From NCBI RefSeq assembly GCF_004027225.2, contig NC_044277.2, forward strand, positions 65,434,400-65,498,399: a stretch of DNA of 64,000 bases, written 5' to 3'. The translations under genes were made by a program, and so were the position numbers. The notes beneath the pieces are model-generated. The model saw only the letters and a list, made by a program, of their open reading frames with translations, did no database searches and had not been told where the DNA came from. Positions 17,323 to 30,800 of this stretch are shown here, in pieces (position 1 is the first letter of the stretch; every line of letters starts with the position of its first letter). This DNA is from Strigops habroptila. Lineage: Eukaryota; Chordata; Aves; Psittaciformes; Psittacidae.

Positions 17323-17637
17323 ATGCTGTCTCTCCTGGCCAGGGCGGCCGCCGGGCCTCTGGGCCGCTCGCCCTTCAGTTCCCTGGCGCCGTGGTGGCGG
17401 GCGGTGCCGCTGCCCGCGCCGCTGAGCCGGGCCCTGTCGCCGTGGTGCGGGGCGGCCGCCCCCCGCGCCCTGCTGGCACTCCCGTCTCCTGCCGGGCTGC
17501 TGCCGCCGCTCGTCGCGGGGCTGAAGAGCAAAACGTCGCTGAAGAGGCGCTGCAAGGACTGCTTCATGGTCCGGCGGCGGGGCCGGCTCTACGTGCTCTG
17601 CAAAACCAACCCCCGGCACAAGCAGCGGCAGCTGTAG
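17323..17637 (+). CDS. MRPL36: MRPL36, mitochondrial large-ribosomal-subunit protein bL36m
   Basis: Component of the mitochondrial 39S subunit, homologous to bacterial L36. One coding exon, 104 residues (human 103). Residues 1-66 are an Arg/Ala/Leu/Pro-rich mitochondrial targeting region; residues 67-104 are the L36 domain, [20 protein letters not shown] followed by [15 protein letters not shown]. The zinc ligands C77, C80, C93 and H99 are all present, as in the C-type L36 ribbon. The ATG at 17323 lies four bases after the AG acceptor, so it is the first ATG of the spliced message. The frame is open further upstream in unspliced DNA, but that part is promoter and 5' UTR. It shares a CpG-island promoter with NDUFS6. 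Confidence 0.97.
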   Translation: MLSLLARAAAGPLGRSPFSSLAPWWRAVPLPAPLSRALSPWCGAAAPRALLALPSPAGLLPPLVAGLKSKTSLKRRCKDCFMVRRRGRLYVLCKTNPRHKQRQL

Positions 17638-18032
17638 GCCTGCGGCCGGAACGCCGCCGCGGGATCCCGGAGGGCAGGGAGTGGGCGTGGTGTGGGCCTC
17701 GAGTCCGGCTCTCCGTGTCCCTGCTGCGGGCACCGCGCCCTCTGCCCTGCGGCTTCAGAGAGCTGACTGCTGGGGACACAAATCGCCAAATGGTGAAGGT
17801 GACAGCGTTTCATCTTAGCGCTAAAGTAGAGCGGGTGGAGTTCTTCACCGCCCGTGCTGTAACTTCACATCATGGATGCTGAGAACTGAACTGGGAAGCC
17901 ACAGCTTTCAGGACCTCTTCTTATCTTAGCCGTGAAGCCTTACTTACAATCACCTCTCTGTTAATTTAGTATGGGCAAAGGTGAATCATCAGACTCTTGA
18001 TATGTGTTTGTGTTTCATTAAAGCATAATGAA

Positions 18033-18038
18033 AATAAA
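18033..18038 (+). terminator. MRPL36: MRPL36 polyadenylation signal
   Basis: AATAAA about 400 bases past the stop, followed by a GT-rich downstream element (GTCTGTTGATGTG). A second variant, ATTAAA, lies at 18017-18022. Good agreement with a roughly 420-base 3' UTR. Confidence 0.75.
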
Positions 18039-18059
18039 GTCTGTTGATGTGCATTGTTA

Positions 18060-21000
18060 CAATATACAATTAATCTTAAAAAACCTCTCAAACCCTAGAT
18101 GTTGAAGGATGTTAGAACCAATAGTTTCAAACTCAGATGGGCTTCTAAGTGGGAAATAAATATGTTACTTTGAAAGACCATTTGGCTTTTTTCATAGGTG
18201 TTAATAGGTGAGGTAATAACAGCTTTTAATTGTTGAGTTGCAACAGACAATCCCATGTAGCTTTGGTAATGCCAGTGTAAGCAACCCTTGCTGCTTATCA
18301 CTGTGGCTTTTGAGGAGAGATGGTGGCATTTTAATTAATATAAAGTTATCACTTTTTTTTAAGTTCTAGTGTCTTAAAATTGTCTTATAGTTACATATTC
18401 ATCGTTCACAGTGTATTAGGGAGTGTTCTTAGCCTCGTCTTCCTTCACACAAGTCTTCTCTGATGTTTCTGGTATACTTACTATTCTACAGTTTCCCAAA
18501 CCTTAAGCCAAATAAAAAGGCAGTACCTGGGAATCATTGCTTTTTGGGTGGAGTTTGTAAACCATTTTGTGTAGATGTCTACAGGAAAGAAGATAAAAAC
18601 AGTTATTTCGGATCCCAGTAAATTTGCCTGGTTTCTGCAAAGCATTAGGCTCACGTATATAAATGATTGAGGCATTAGAATTGCCCTTTTTTTGTCTTTT
18701 ACACAACTTTTACTGTGTCCCTAGAAACAATTCTGTACAGACTTTTTGAATGAGGTAGTGTGGGAGGCTCATGCCAGGCTCGTGTCTGTTAAATACAGGC
18801 TACACTCAGAAACAGGATTACCATACAGAAAAGGGGGACACAAATCACTACGTTTTCATCTGCCCCTTTAGCCTAAGACAAGTTTTTATACAGTGCTGAC
18901 TCAGCAGCCTATTTCAACAACCTACAATTGGGAAAAATTGTTTCAGAATTAAAGCCATTGAGTTTAGTGCTGCTAGTCAGAAACTTTGACATGTGAAGTA
19001 ATTTCAATTCACATGTTTAATGTGGCTGTGAATGATGCACGTGTCGGTTTGTGGTACCTGGGGTGGAGTGTTCAAAAGAATGGAGCATTCACAGCTATCA
19101 CTGGAACAGCATATTTGGTTGTGCTAATAGATTTTGGAAGGAGGATTATAGGATTAGAAACCAGAAGGCTCTGAATTGTAATTGTACTCTGCCGTTGACT
19201 TGCTGTATAATCTTGGAAAAGTAATTTTGCCTTTGTCTTGGTTTCTCCATCTGTTAGGCAGGAATACTGAATCTCACACTTCTAAGTACCATTTTAGTTG
19301 ATATCCACAAACTGTTACAGAGGTGCTCTAAAAAAAAAACCTGCATCAGATTCTAAAGCTTTTTGTAATTTGGATGTTGGGGAGGTGACTAGAGCTGGTG
19401 GTGATGCGTATTTATTTTGGGTTTGTTTACAACAACTACAAAACAAGAAGCTGAAATAATGTCAGCCAGTAGCCTAGTGGTTGGTAGCTAAGGGTTCACA
19501 TCCTTCATTACAGACTTTCGGAATGTTGTGCTACTTCAACAGCTGTTTTCAAAGGATAGGGTACACAGCTGCTACTTAAGCTACCCAGGCCAAACTTTTA
19601 GTCCTGGAATACTAAAAATACCAGTCTATATTAGTTCCGTATGCTTTGTTTCTCCCCCTTGCACAGATGTTGTATGGGCAGAAGGTGAAGGGGAGGGGAA
19701 TGATAAAGAGTGCACAGCTAGAATGTAAAATGGCTTAGGGCGTAAATAGGACCCAATAACACAGAAAGAAGAATCTATACACTGAAAACTGAAATAAGAC
19801 TCTGGCTCCAATTACATTTTCAGCTTATGGTTTCATGCTGGTTTTGTGTCTAGGTTACCCCTTCCAGAAATTCTTCATTCTTTAAATCCCCACAGTGGAG
19901 TAGGAGCATGACAACCGATGTCTCCTGTGACTGTTTCCATCATACAGTTATTAAAATCATTTTGCAGTTGTGAGTGACTGAAGTTGCTTAACTCCTCGGA
20001 ACTGTTCTAGGGAATGAGACTGTGAGATTCCTGATAAGCAACAGGTACAGATGTATTTAGGTCAACTGCAGGATAAATATACAGAGCTCATGTATATTAA
20101 TGACTGTCAGGCTTTGTCTGTGGTTGTGTGTGTGTCTGTGGTTGCGGGTATGGGAGTTACACTATTGGTTGCTGAATTCAGGACAATAGCTCTGCAATAA
20201 TGACAGCTGAGGGAGAAGTCTTTGGGAACTATAGTACCAGGGAAGCTGTGTCTGCTTGGATCAAGGCAGTACACACTGAAGTTAGCTGACCGACAGGTGA
20301 CTTTTCCAGGTGCTGACACCACCAAAGTCAGTTTCCCAGACTTGTTAAAATAAGAGCTATTTTTTGGTTCTGTAGACACCAGGTTGCTTTTCCAATTATC
20401 TTACCATACCAGGTACATAAGGGAAAAAAAAAAAAAAAAAAGGGCACAAGAAAGGGCAAACCTTAAGAGCAATTGCTAATGCCTTTGCAAAGTACTAACA
20501 ACTGGAAACTTCCCTTAATTTGTAGAGGTGAAGTAGGTGACTCATATGGAATATCCATGAATCTATGACTAGGCAAAGGAAAATTAAAAGTTGGAATTAT
20601 TATTTTACAATAAACAAAAACCATAAATACTCAAAAAAAGAAGCTGAGAAGCAGGCTGCTTTCTGTTATTTGTTTAATAGTGCAGATGGATACAACATGC
20701 TAGTGCAGACATTGTTCAGATATCTCTGTAGTGCCAAGGTCTTTCTGTGTTTTCAGTGAGCTCCATGCACCTGGGTCTAGAGAGGTTTCATTACCAAAGC
20801 TAGCTTACATGTATCTGCAGTGTCACCATATTCTCCAGTTCTGAAATAGCAAGGGTGGACATACCTTGGTATACACTGCTGAAAACTAACAAATGACTTT
20901 ATGATGCAAATTAAAGATACAGTAGTCCCATTCAGTTTAATCAGGCTGATTATACATTTAAATACTAGCATTCATTCCATTGCAGCTCATCAGATTATTA

Positions 21001-22075
21001 ACTTGGAGCTTGATATCTCTGCCAGTGGTTTAAATTGGGGAAGGCTGAACATGTTAGTCCTAGAGGCTGAGAAGGGGCTGGGTTCTTTCCAGTGAGCAGA
21101 GACGGTTTAACTCACCACAGCTATGAGGGGTCATGCCCTCACCTGTCTGGTCTCCTCTGCTCTCCAGGACTTGAATTTGTCTTCCTGTAGGAATAGCTGA
21201 ACTGCCCACAAAGCTGTTATTGAACTGTCACAGTTTACAGCCCAGTTTTTCTACGTAAGTGGTGGTGTTTTACTTCTATACCTCTGGGAGATAAACCATA
21301 GCAGTTTCGTTATTGCTCTGTATCCCACTTGTAGTGGAGGCAGCAATCTTTATAAGAGCTTCATCACAGTGAACACATTGAACCTGATCTAAAAATGATG
21401 AAAGTGGGTACGAGGAGAATATTGGCACCCAAGATGAAGCTGTCACTTGCTAGAGTTATCCACCTGCCTCCAGAAATGGAAAATTCACCATTTCACTTAG
21501 AAGCTTGTGCATTAGACTTTGAAATCCATTGTCTGTAAGTGTGAATACAGTGTTGAGAGAAGTATTTTTCAAGAAGCCACCTGTTTTTATGTATGTGCCA
21601 TGTTGTGCAAAAATGGAAACAAAAAAAAGTTAACTTTGTGAAGTTGTTTGATCTAAAAATACACTGATTCCATTTAGTGGTTGAAAGTGAGCAAAGGAAC
21701 AGGTAGGGCATAATGTCAACCTCTGTGTTGTACATGGCTGAAGACTGGTAGCAAACAGTGTCTAAATGAGGAAAAGGTTGGGAATAAGCAGCCCCAGAGT
21801 CTACACAGGTACCTTAAAAGATGCTGCCTATGAGTAGTATGGTTACAATCAGCTCTAGGCCAGTTCACTGGGAGAACGGTGGTCCCTGGAAAAAGTCATA
21901 AGGGCAATATATATACATAAACTCCAACTCCCTCCTATTCTGGCAACTAATTAATGCAATTATTGAAATAAATTCATGAAGTTCTGCATTAAAAATTAAG
22001 TGGTTTTTGCTAGCACCACTCTTTGAAAGATAGTCTAGGACTTCCCTCCTCTTCCTAATCTTCTAACTGCAGCTG
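18060..22075. other. Intergenic DNA, start of the gene desert
   Basis: Unique AT-rich sequence past the MRPL36 3' end. No coding region or recognisable repeat apart from a poly-A run at 20424-20441. All open frames are short and unconvincing. Confidence 0.5.
20424..20441 (+). repeat. Poly-A tract of 18 bases
   Basis: Uninterrupted A run without a recognisable retroposed sequence upstream. Confidence 0.9.
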
Positions 22076-22079
22076 TACA

Positions 22080-22990
22080 TTTATTCAGGACTTGTTTATA
22101 GTTATGCCAACATTATCTTTTATGTTAAATACCACTTCTGTTCCTGGGGAATTTACCTGCTTGATATTTATTTCTTGTCAGCTATCACATCCTTTCTCAA
22201 TCTTTGTCTTCCTAAGCTAAACAAGTAATTTTAGGCTTTTCTCAGACTTTCTCAGACTTTCTGCTCCTCTCATCATCCTAAGAGCCCTTTTGTGTAACTT
22301 TTGAATTTGTGAGATAAGGTTTGTAAGGAGAGGTAATGTATTTTATTAGATCACTGATACAGTTAGAAAAAATAGGAAAGCTTTTGAATATACAAGTCAT
22401 TCTCATGTACACCCAAAGCTTACCAGCTTTTTTTCCAGCTGTCTCAATTGTGGAATAAAAGATACTGCCTCTGCCTGCAAGCATTTCCTCTCATACATCT
22501 CACTTTTAGTCACGCCCTTACCAACCTTAAAATTCATTAGGTGGTCCTCTTTTTCTATGTTTTAGTTAGCTACATAAATGAACTGTCACATATTTTTCTG
22601 AAGTCCTGATAGATTAGATCCTACTGTATTTTCCTCTTTTAGAAAAAGTCGAAGAAAGATACTTGTGTTTGACATGGTGTACACAAGCTACATTGGGTTT
22701 CACTTAATCCTGTTTTCTGTTTATTTTCATGACATCACTTTTGTTCCATATCAAAACCCTTTTACATTGCGGAATTTAGTTTACAAGCTTGTGGCCTTTC
22801 CTTTCAACTGCTGATATTTCAGTATTTTAAAGAATATATTAAATCAATAGGCCAAAAATATCCTGAGCCAGCTCTTTAAAGTCTCCTGGTCATAAGTTAT
22901 CTGGACCAGCTGCTGTAATGTATTTGTCTCTAAATACACACTAATTGTTGTCTGCCATCAAATGGCTTGATTGCATAAGGCTACCAAAAG
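22080..22990 (-). mobile_element. Ancient CR1/L3 LINE, antisense
   Basis: Degraded but recognisable: the plus strand reads in the order expected of antisense CR1/L3, with the 'cctaagctaaacaa' type block near 22210 and the segment resembling 'aagttatctggaccagctgctg' near 22897-22918, which in the family follows the reverse-transcriptase core. A direct duplication of TTCTCAGAC occurs at about 22239-22256. No open frame remains; boundaries are approximate. Confidence 0.6.
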
Positions 22991-23069
22991 ACTGAACAGC
23001 AGCTTATATTTTGGGTTTTGTTTGTTTGTCTGAAATAGCCACTAAGAGCAAAAGCTATTTTGCTGTCTC

Positions 23070-23084
23070 TTTTTTTTTTTTTTT
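23070..23084 (+). repeat. Poly-T tract
   Basis: A run of 15 T bases just past the ancient LINE remnant. Confidence 0.85.
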
Positions 23085-23214
23085 AGCTCCCTAAGTTTAG
23101 ACATATATAAGGGGTTTAGTTTCAACACGTTACTAGGGATGTCAAAAATTCACTCCAGGTGTTTCTATGCCACCCAACACATACACCGTAGAAGTGTGTG
23201 TGCTTGCACAATGT

Positions 23215-23282
23215 CCTTCAAGCAGTTTGTGTTGCACAGTAAAAAGAACCTTCAAGTAATATGTATGGCACAGTAAAAAGAA
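23215..23282 (+). repeat. 34-bp imperfect tandem duplication
   Basis: Two adjacent 34-base units (23215-23248 and 23249-23282) share CCTTCAAG at the left and GCACAGTAAAAAGAA at the right and differ in the middle. A local duplication that has since diverged. Confidence 0.85.
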
Positions 23283-26200
23283 CTCTTTATTGCCTTTCAA
23301 AAGGTACATGGGCATGAATTTGGATACTGAAATACATTAATATTTTAAAATAAATATTGCACACTTATTTTTTTAAGGATTTTAGAATTTCAGTAAAATA
23401 GCACAGGCCTGATCTAAACCCCACCTATATAAGCTGGAGGAATCATGACTTCAAGGACTAAGATGTATATGTTCTCTGCAGAACACACCTTGTCAGAGGT
23501 CTCTCCCCAGAAGAGGGTATAAAGTGGGAGCTGGGATATGTGTGAAGCCTGTCCAGTGATTCATTCTTGTGAAAAACAGCTGATCTAAGGGCTTGGAGAG
23601 TCCCTCAAGGACTCACAAGATGCATTTCCAATACAATTTTGAGTGAAGAGGGTTTCCTTTCCAAAAGTCTTCTTATTCTCAGCTGCAAATAATAGATGAT
23701 CCTGCCAAAATTATATAAAATTTATATGTCTTATAAAGATGAATGGTATGCTTTGTAGGATATCAAGTGTACTCCTCATAAACAGTCTATTTTTAGTGAT
23801 TTCTGGAGAAATTTTATGCATATTTTTATATGTGAAGGTTTGACTGGACTCACCAATCTTCCTTTTTTTTTATAATAAACCAGCATAAAGTAGAATTTAT
23901 TTACATAATGCAATGATCCATGAAGGTTACCATAACATCAAGGGACCATATTAACCGCTTGAATGGAATTCATTAGAAATTAACTACCACTTAAATTAAT
24001 TTTCCCACATTCACAAGGCTGTAATGGTAGAAAAAGGAACCGTCCATCAGCATGTAGTGACAGGAGAGCTGTCACTGCTTTTATTTATAGGTGAATACAT
24101 TAACCCATGAAGCAGCCTTTTCAGACCAAATCTTGAGCTTCTGTACAAATAAGCTCCTTTAGAAGACTTTTAATAAGTAATCCAGCCTCAGTTAAACAGG
24201 AACACATACTGCCAAGCACTTTTGCCACTGGCCTTTTCATAAGAACGGTAGAAAAATTTGCTCCTACAACCCCAAAACTTCACACTTTAAGTAGTTTAGT
24301 TTCAATGGGTAATATTACTGGTTAGATCTAGTTATAGTGACATTGTGTTATCGGTATTGGTAAAACTATACAAACAAAAGATTGTCCATTGCTGCTGCTT
24401 CTTTTGTTATTTGTTATATCGTTTGAATTTTTTAACTCTCTTAAATATGAATATATATGCAAGTCTCCAAACCGTAGGATAAAAGTGGATGAGACTTGCA
24501 CCCATCTGCGATCTAGGTATACTTTGGGCAAATTTACTGTAGTACATTGTGGTAAACAATTTGAATAAGCTACAGTGGAAAGGACCTTTGTGGCACCTGT
24601 TACATGACCACACCTGTGACAAACCAATACACCATTAGAGGGAGGTGTCTTTTATCTCTGTCAACTTCATAGCTGAAATGATCTTAGGACAATTTCCTGT
24701 ACAGTTTAATCCAAACAATTTTTTTCATGAATGATTGTAGCTCAGAGCTAAAACCTGGCCCTTATCAATTACTAATATTTTTATTTTCTTTTTAACAAAG
24801 TTCATTAAGAAAATTATAGGATTGTTAGCTGTTAAGAAATGTCCCCTGTCTATGACTGTTAAAATAACTAAATAACACCAGTTTTAGATATTTTTCCGTT
24901 GGATACTACCATATGTAATAAACAGTGGTGACAAGAACATCAGACAATCCTGTGTGTCAGCAATATTGCTCAGCGAAGTGTTTCATTCTCCTTGCTGTCC
25001 AGAAAGACAGAAGTTACAGTGAATCTCATAGTGTTGTCAATGCTTTCTCTTGCGCTTCTCCATGGTTTCTATACCAGTGTCAAAGGAAGCTTCACCACAC
25101 AGTTTCTCGCATGAGGAATTTGGAGAGTGAGTGGCCTTCTCAGGTATTTCTGTGAGTTTATTGCTGTGTTCAGACACTTGGCAGGCATAGCAAATAGATG
25201 AGCTTTTCCTGGGTTACCTACAAGTCCCTATATTCAAAGGGAGCTAAAGGCTATCCTATTACTCTAGTGATAATATTGCATGCTGTTACCTTATATGTTG
25301 TCCCCTCTGAACAGATTCTTTTCAGTAGCTTCTCAGAGGTATAGAGATGTTACAAGCTCAGGGCTAAAAATATAAACTCTGTAAGTGAAGAGAAAATCTT
25401 TTTCAAGCTTTGTGCCCCAATATTATAGGTAGTTTTCCATTTCAATTATTTAAATATGGCTATACTATGATAGTAAATGGTGCTGAATTAAAAACTCAGT
25501 GTCAGTATTACCTAAAAAGACTATCATTGCAGTTATGTCAGTCTCAGCCAGATGTTACACATCTTAACAAAGAATTTGTTCACTTTTCTTATTTTTTTAT
25601 AGTACTACTTTACCTACTTAAGCTGAAAATCCAGAAGTACTTCTACCATTGGCTTGGGATGCTATTTGTTTAGAATGTAGGCAAGTGATTCTCTGATGTT
25701 CCCATCTGCAGCCTAGGGAAAGCTCGTAGCTGGGAGCAGACTAGCCACTCTCCTTCGAAAGTGGCAACTGTCACCAGTACAATGTGTGATTTATTTATTA
25801 TTTAATGGATTTAGAACATTTAAAATCCTTACAAACACTGTTTTGTCTAATTCTTCCACATTTTATGTGGCATTGCCTTTTAGTTTGTCTGATTTGCATA
25901 CGCTAATGTACACACATAATGTATAATGTGAATGAGTCAGACAAACTAGAAAAATATGCCATTTTACTTAGTTCTTATCAGGGACTATGGTTAATTTGGT
26001 TAATTGATACAATATTGACTAAGTAATGACTCCCACTTCTGTCAACATTTTTACATTTGTTAAATTCCCCTGCCTGATTCTGCTTTCCTGCTTTATTTCC
26101 TTTTAAAATTTAAACATCTCAAAAAAGGCTCTTCACAATTAATGCATTTCATGATTGAGCAACACTGAAATTAACTTTTAGCCAATTAAATTTTTACAAG

Positions 26201-27594
26201 TATTTGCTATTGTCGACAGTAGTAAAAACTTCTGTTTCAGCCACATCAATAATTAATTTGGAAGCACATGCCTGAAATACTTCCCCACATGCAAAGGAGT
26301 TGTTGTTCTCCCACAGCTTCCCTCACAGTCATCCTGGTGACTCCCTTGGCACTAGTACGCCATTATTTTGTTGGCAGCATTTTGATTTCTGCATGGTAAT
26401 GATTAACCTGTACAATGTGTTCCTCTTAATGCAAAGCTGTTTTCTTATCCCTTCAATTCTACAAACTGGAAAAAGCATATAGCCGGAGGCCACACAGAAT
26501 AATACCAGTGTCAAGCTTTAAAAAACATATTTGTTTTGTGTCCTCTAAGGACAAATGATAGACATGTAAAAATGTTTTCTCTGTTTCTTTTTCATGGAAT
26601 ACTTACTTTAGAATTAACTTCTGTCACAGAAAACATAATTTGAAGCGTCTACTATATATGATTTCTGAGCATTTCTGCTATAAAGAGGAAAATAGTACAT
26701 TGTGTATGACATGTGTGATTACAAGGTTATAGAAACTCTTTGTGTTTCTCTTGTTGTTATGGTTTCTCCTTAAGAAAGCTTGTCACTGGAAACAGAAGAG
26801 CGTCCTTCCTTCAGAAGAGGCAAGTATATAATTCTATGACACAGCGCAGTGTAATGAATGTAATTTTTAATTGCTTTATAATACTTTAAATTCTTACATA
26901 TCTGAAGCACTGTGCTCTTCATGCAGTCCAGTCATGTATCACTTTTGAAATATTTCAGAGGAGAAAAGAGATTTTTACGATACATCGTTAAGTGTTCTGA
27001 TGATTACACAGGCTATAACCTATTTCCATCTTTAATTTTGTCCTCTTCAAGTTACAATCATCCTAGTGTCCTTTTATTCATTAAGATTGTTCTGTAACAT
27101 ACTTTCTCTGTCTTACCTATTTGTTAATTCTGTTTCTGTGTGATATCAAGCATACTTCATTTCATGCTTCATTGTCCAGGTTTTAGTTTCAGCTCCAGTA
27201 TATTAAATGTTCCCACCCTTTTGCTCCATATTTTATAGTCAACAGTACAGAAGCGTTAAAAGCCTTTCTCAGAAAAAAAAAGGATGAGTGTTCTTAATGT
27301 AGAATTCTCTTCCTTCAGAAACTTGTCTGACCCCAAACCTTATGACTTCACAGTCAAGAAAAACAAAATTCATTCAAGGCAAAAATATCAGCAAGTTTCT
27401 GAAGTTAAAATATTGGACATTTTCTCTTTTCTTCCTGTTTCACACCCCTTCTCCTTGAAATAAAGACAAAACCTATACACTAAAATGAGGAAAAAAATTT
27501 TAGCTGTATAATTTTTGATTTTCTACATATTATTAGGAATTTTATGTACCATTGTTTCTGATTCCAAAATATTCTACTTCATTTCATTGAAGAC
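23283..27594. other. Intergenic DNA with no recognised gene
   Basis: AT-rich. Two TATA-box-like sequences at 23426 and 23518 and a palindrome at 25881-25948 are the only structured features I could see. Several 60-99 codon frames show no recognisable protein. Confidence 0.4.
25881..25948. repeat. Inverted repeat with 12-bp perfect arms
   Basis: TAGTTTGTCTGA (25881-25892) and its exact reverse complement (25937-25948) are separated by 44 bases. The outer flanks also pair in part, GGCAT on the left at 25869-25873 with ATGCC at 25956-25960. Could form a hairpin of about 24-bp imperfect stem. Confidence 0.85.
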
Positions 27595-27640
27595 TTGACT
27601 TTTTGTTTGAAATCCTTAATTTCCTGGCTCAGTTGTTGTA

Positions 27641-27891
27641 GTGGAACTGATGACCGAACAGGATTTCCAGGATCTGAGGAAGACCTGTGTTACCGACTGG
27701 GCTTAAACCACGACATACTGATAAAAGGGAGTAAGCATGGAAGGCTCTTAGAAAACGCTGTTGTGGATGTAAAAGAGATGCTAATTGTAACAAAGCCCTT
27801 GGAGACTGAGATGCTCATGAAATAGTCATGGTTCAACCTGTCCGTCACTTTCTTTTGGTCAAAGGCTGGACGGCCGAATGACAAACGATTC
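27641..27891 (+). other. Exon-like segment with strong splice sites
   Basis: An acceptor (TTGTTGTAG ending at 27640) and a strong donor (TTCTG followed by GTAAGT, donor at about 27892) bound a segment with more CpG than its surroundings. One frame, open from upstream, runs through GTDDRTGFPGSEEDLCYRLG to a stop at 27823-27825, inside the segment. Its composition is protein-like, but no family is recognised. If the segment is an exon, the donor after the stop would make it part of a noncoding or NMD-prone transcript. The DNA from here to about 28.9 kb is visibly richer in G+C than its flanks. Confidence 0.25.
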
Positions 27892-27899
27892 TGGTAAGT

Positions 27900-30800
27900 C
27901 AATTAGAGAGGATCTTGGAAGCAGTACAAATTATCAAAATAGTTGTGGTCCGAATGGATCACATCCCCCAAACTGGATAGTGAAGTGACTTCTCTGTGCT
28001 CTTAAAAATCATGTTGAGAAGTCTTATGTAGCACCCAGTCAGTTCATGAAGGCTGGCCTTCAACTGCAGAGTGAGCACAGCCCACCTCCCTGGGAGAAAG
28101 AGCATGCAATTTCCTGAGGACTTGGTCAGGAACACGGAGTGCCCTGGGCTGAAGATTCACAGTCAGTACCCAGGAATTTACTAGTGAGCACCCAAGAAAT
28201 CACCTCCAAGGGTTCGGCCTGAGAGGGAGGAAGTCCCTTTGAGTAGTCCTGTTCACACTGAATCACTGGGGAACCAGAAGCCAGCAGTGAGAGTCCTTCT
28301 TTAAAGTCTCCTCTTTGCAGAACTCAAGCAGGGAAACTACAGCAATGGCTTGGCCAGCTTGGCATGGTGGGTCTTATCAAGGTGCATGGCAGAGAGCCCA
28401 GAAGCAGCCTCAGCTGTTGTGCAGGATAATTCTTTCTCCAAAATGAAGGGAAACTGAGCCATGGTTTGTGCTTTCTTTGCCTAGAAGATGAAGTCTTTAC
28501 ATTTGTTACCAGGGGGTCTGGAAGTGGTTAGCCAGCAACAGCGTGCAGGTCTTCCCCCTTCATGCAGCCTGCTGCCATAATTTCTTTCAGCCTTCTCCAG
28601 CCATCACTGGCACCCTCGTGTCAGTAGGGCAAGCATCCATGGGCCAGTGCCCTCCTGCATGTTTGGGAGCCAAGCACTCCTCTGTGCTGGCCCTAGCTGA
28701 GGAACCACTGAGAGGAACAGCACAGCATCCTCTGCACTGGTGGTATCTGCAGCGGGGAAACCCCTGCAGTCGAGCTAAAGGCAGCTGAAAGGGGAGCTTG
28801 TGGGTGCAGCACTGGGGAGAAGGAGTGGGGCAAAGGCAAGACTTCCACTGTTGTTTGCACAACAGAATGATTGCTGTAGCTGTAGATCCCTATTCCCTCT
28901 CTAATATCTGTTGTATGATGTGCCAGCACTTCTCCAGAGCAGAGGATAAAATACACACAGGATGCTTTTGTCTGTTTTGTTCCCTTTGCCTGTTCCATAA
29001 CATCTTTTTTGTCTACAGCAGTTAAATTATCCTCAACTTCAGCTGCAAAGCATCCTGTAGATTTTCTGCTTAGAGTAGAATTGCAAGAAATTTCTGAATG
29101 CATTTGACACAGATATGTTTTAATTAAATGTAAAATTCCAGCAGTTATTATTGAAATATTGCCTAAGCCTTGGGTTCAACTGGGTTTTGGAGAACACACT
29201 AGAAAAAAATGAGGGCAGTTAAACAAAGAAAGGAACTCCAAGAATCCCAAAAACAACTTAAAAATAGAAAAAAGGTGATAGTAACAAAAGTGAAGCTAAA
29301 AATATAATCAACATTAAAAACCCAAATACAGTAATATTTACTATAGAAGAATAAAAAAAGCAAACCAACCAACTATACAGATCTTAGCTGTCCATTGAAA
29401 TACTTTGAACAAGACTGTAGAAAACGTCAATTTCAGCTTTATTTTCCCTTGTGAACTAATTGCTTCAGAATTAAAAGAAAATATTGTCATAGTACTGATG
29501 GTACCAGGATAGAACAGAAAGAAGCACTTGTTCTTCCTATACTAGTAACTAAAAATGAAGAGGAAAGACAAGAGTTTTCTGTCTATAATAGTTGGCTCCA
29601 TTGACATATCAGCTACTCCTTCTTTGACTTAATGGAATATCAAACAGGTTGTGCTCCCACTTATGGTCATTAGGCTTGAAGTGCTGATTGCTGCATACTC
29701 AAGGCCTTTGGCTTCTCTTTGGCACCATCACAAGGAATACCCACAGGTGTGTTTCTTTACTGTTGAACACTTATGTTTAAATATGTATTAAAAATCTGAT
29801 TAATTTGTCAATGAACAAAGCTGATTTTTGGGCAGGTTCAAAAAAATTTTATTTTTATATACATACACATTTGTCCACACATTCAAAATTTCTAGGTCAG
29901 AACTTCTCCATATAACATATTAATTATTTAAAGCCACCCTTACACTTTTTAGCACAGTTTCTTTCCTGTACACATGCTTGAAAATTCTTATAAGTAAAAA
30001 TATGAGAATTTATTTAGGTTGACAATGGTTTTCCTTTATTTTGCGGCAGCAACTAAGAAGTAAATTGTTAGTTATGATTATGGCTGCTCTTAGAAAAATG
30101 TAATTTATCACTAGAATCTCTTCACGCATGAACTGTTTTGTATGGGCTACACCTCTGTCTGCTGTCCAGATATTTTAGTTCACTTTGACAGGAAATATAT
30201 CACCCATTTTGATGAAAAAATAAGACTTAATTCCCCTTAATAAAAGGGCTGTGAGCCTTGTTATGACATTTCTGTTGTTTATAAAATTAATTAAATGGTA
30301 CACTGTACGCTTTACTGTTTCTGCTTGGACCACCATGCTAAGGTGTGGCAGAGAGTTTACAACAGTGAGTGTCACAGGTAAATGCCTACTGATGAGCATC
30401 ATCTGTTGGTGGCTCTAAGATACCCCTTCTTTTGGAGGCGCAGTAGCCTCTGTTCAGGAGCCATGGAGTTCAGAACCCTAAAGTAACTTGAGCTCTAACT
30501 CATGCATGTGTTGGATGCTCCAGCAAAAGAAAATTGTGGCAGTGCTTGTGGTGTTTTCATTTGGCTTTTATGTGATTATAGTGTGGCAATTAGTAATTTT
30601 AGAGAATAAACAAGATGACAACTGCTTAGCAGCAGAAAGCAGAAAGAACGAACTCATCAGTGCTGCTGTACTCCCACTCCCATCGTCCCATTCACATTAT
30701 CTCAGTCACACACCGTAATTGTAAGTTAAAGCAGCAGCTCTTTTTTACACAGCATAAAGATATACAAATAACAAGCATTAAATAAGAAACATCGCACCAC

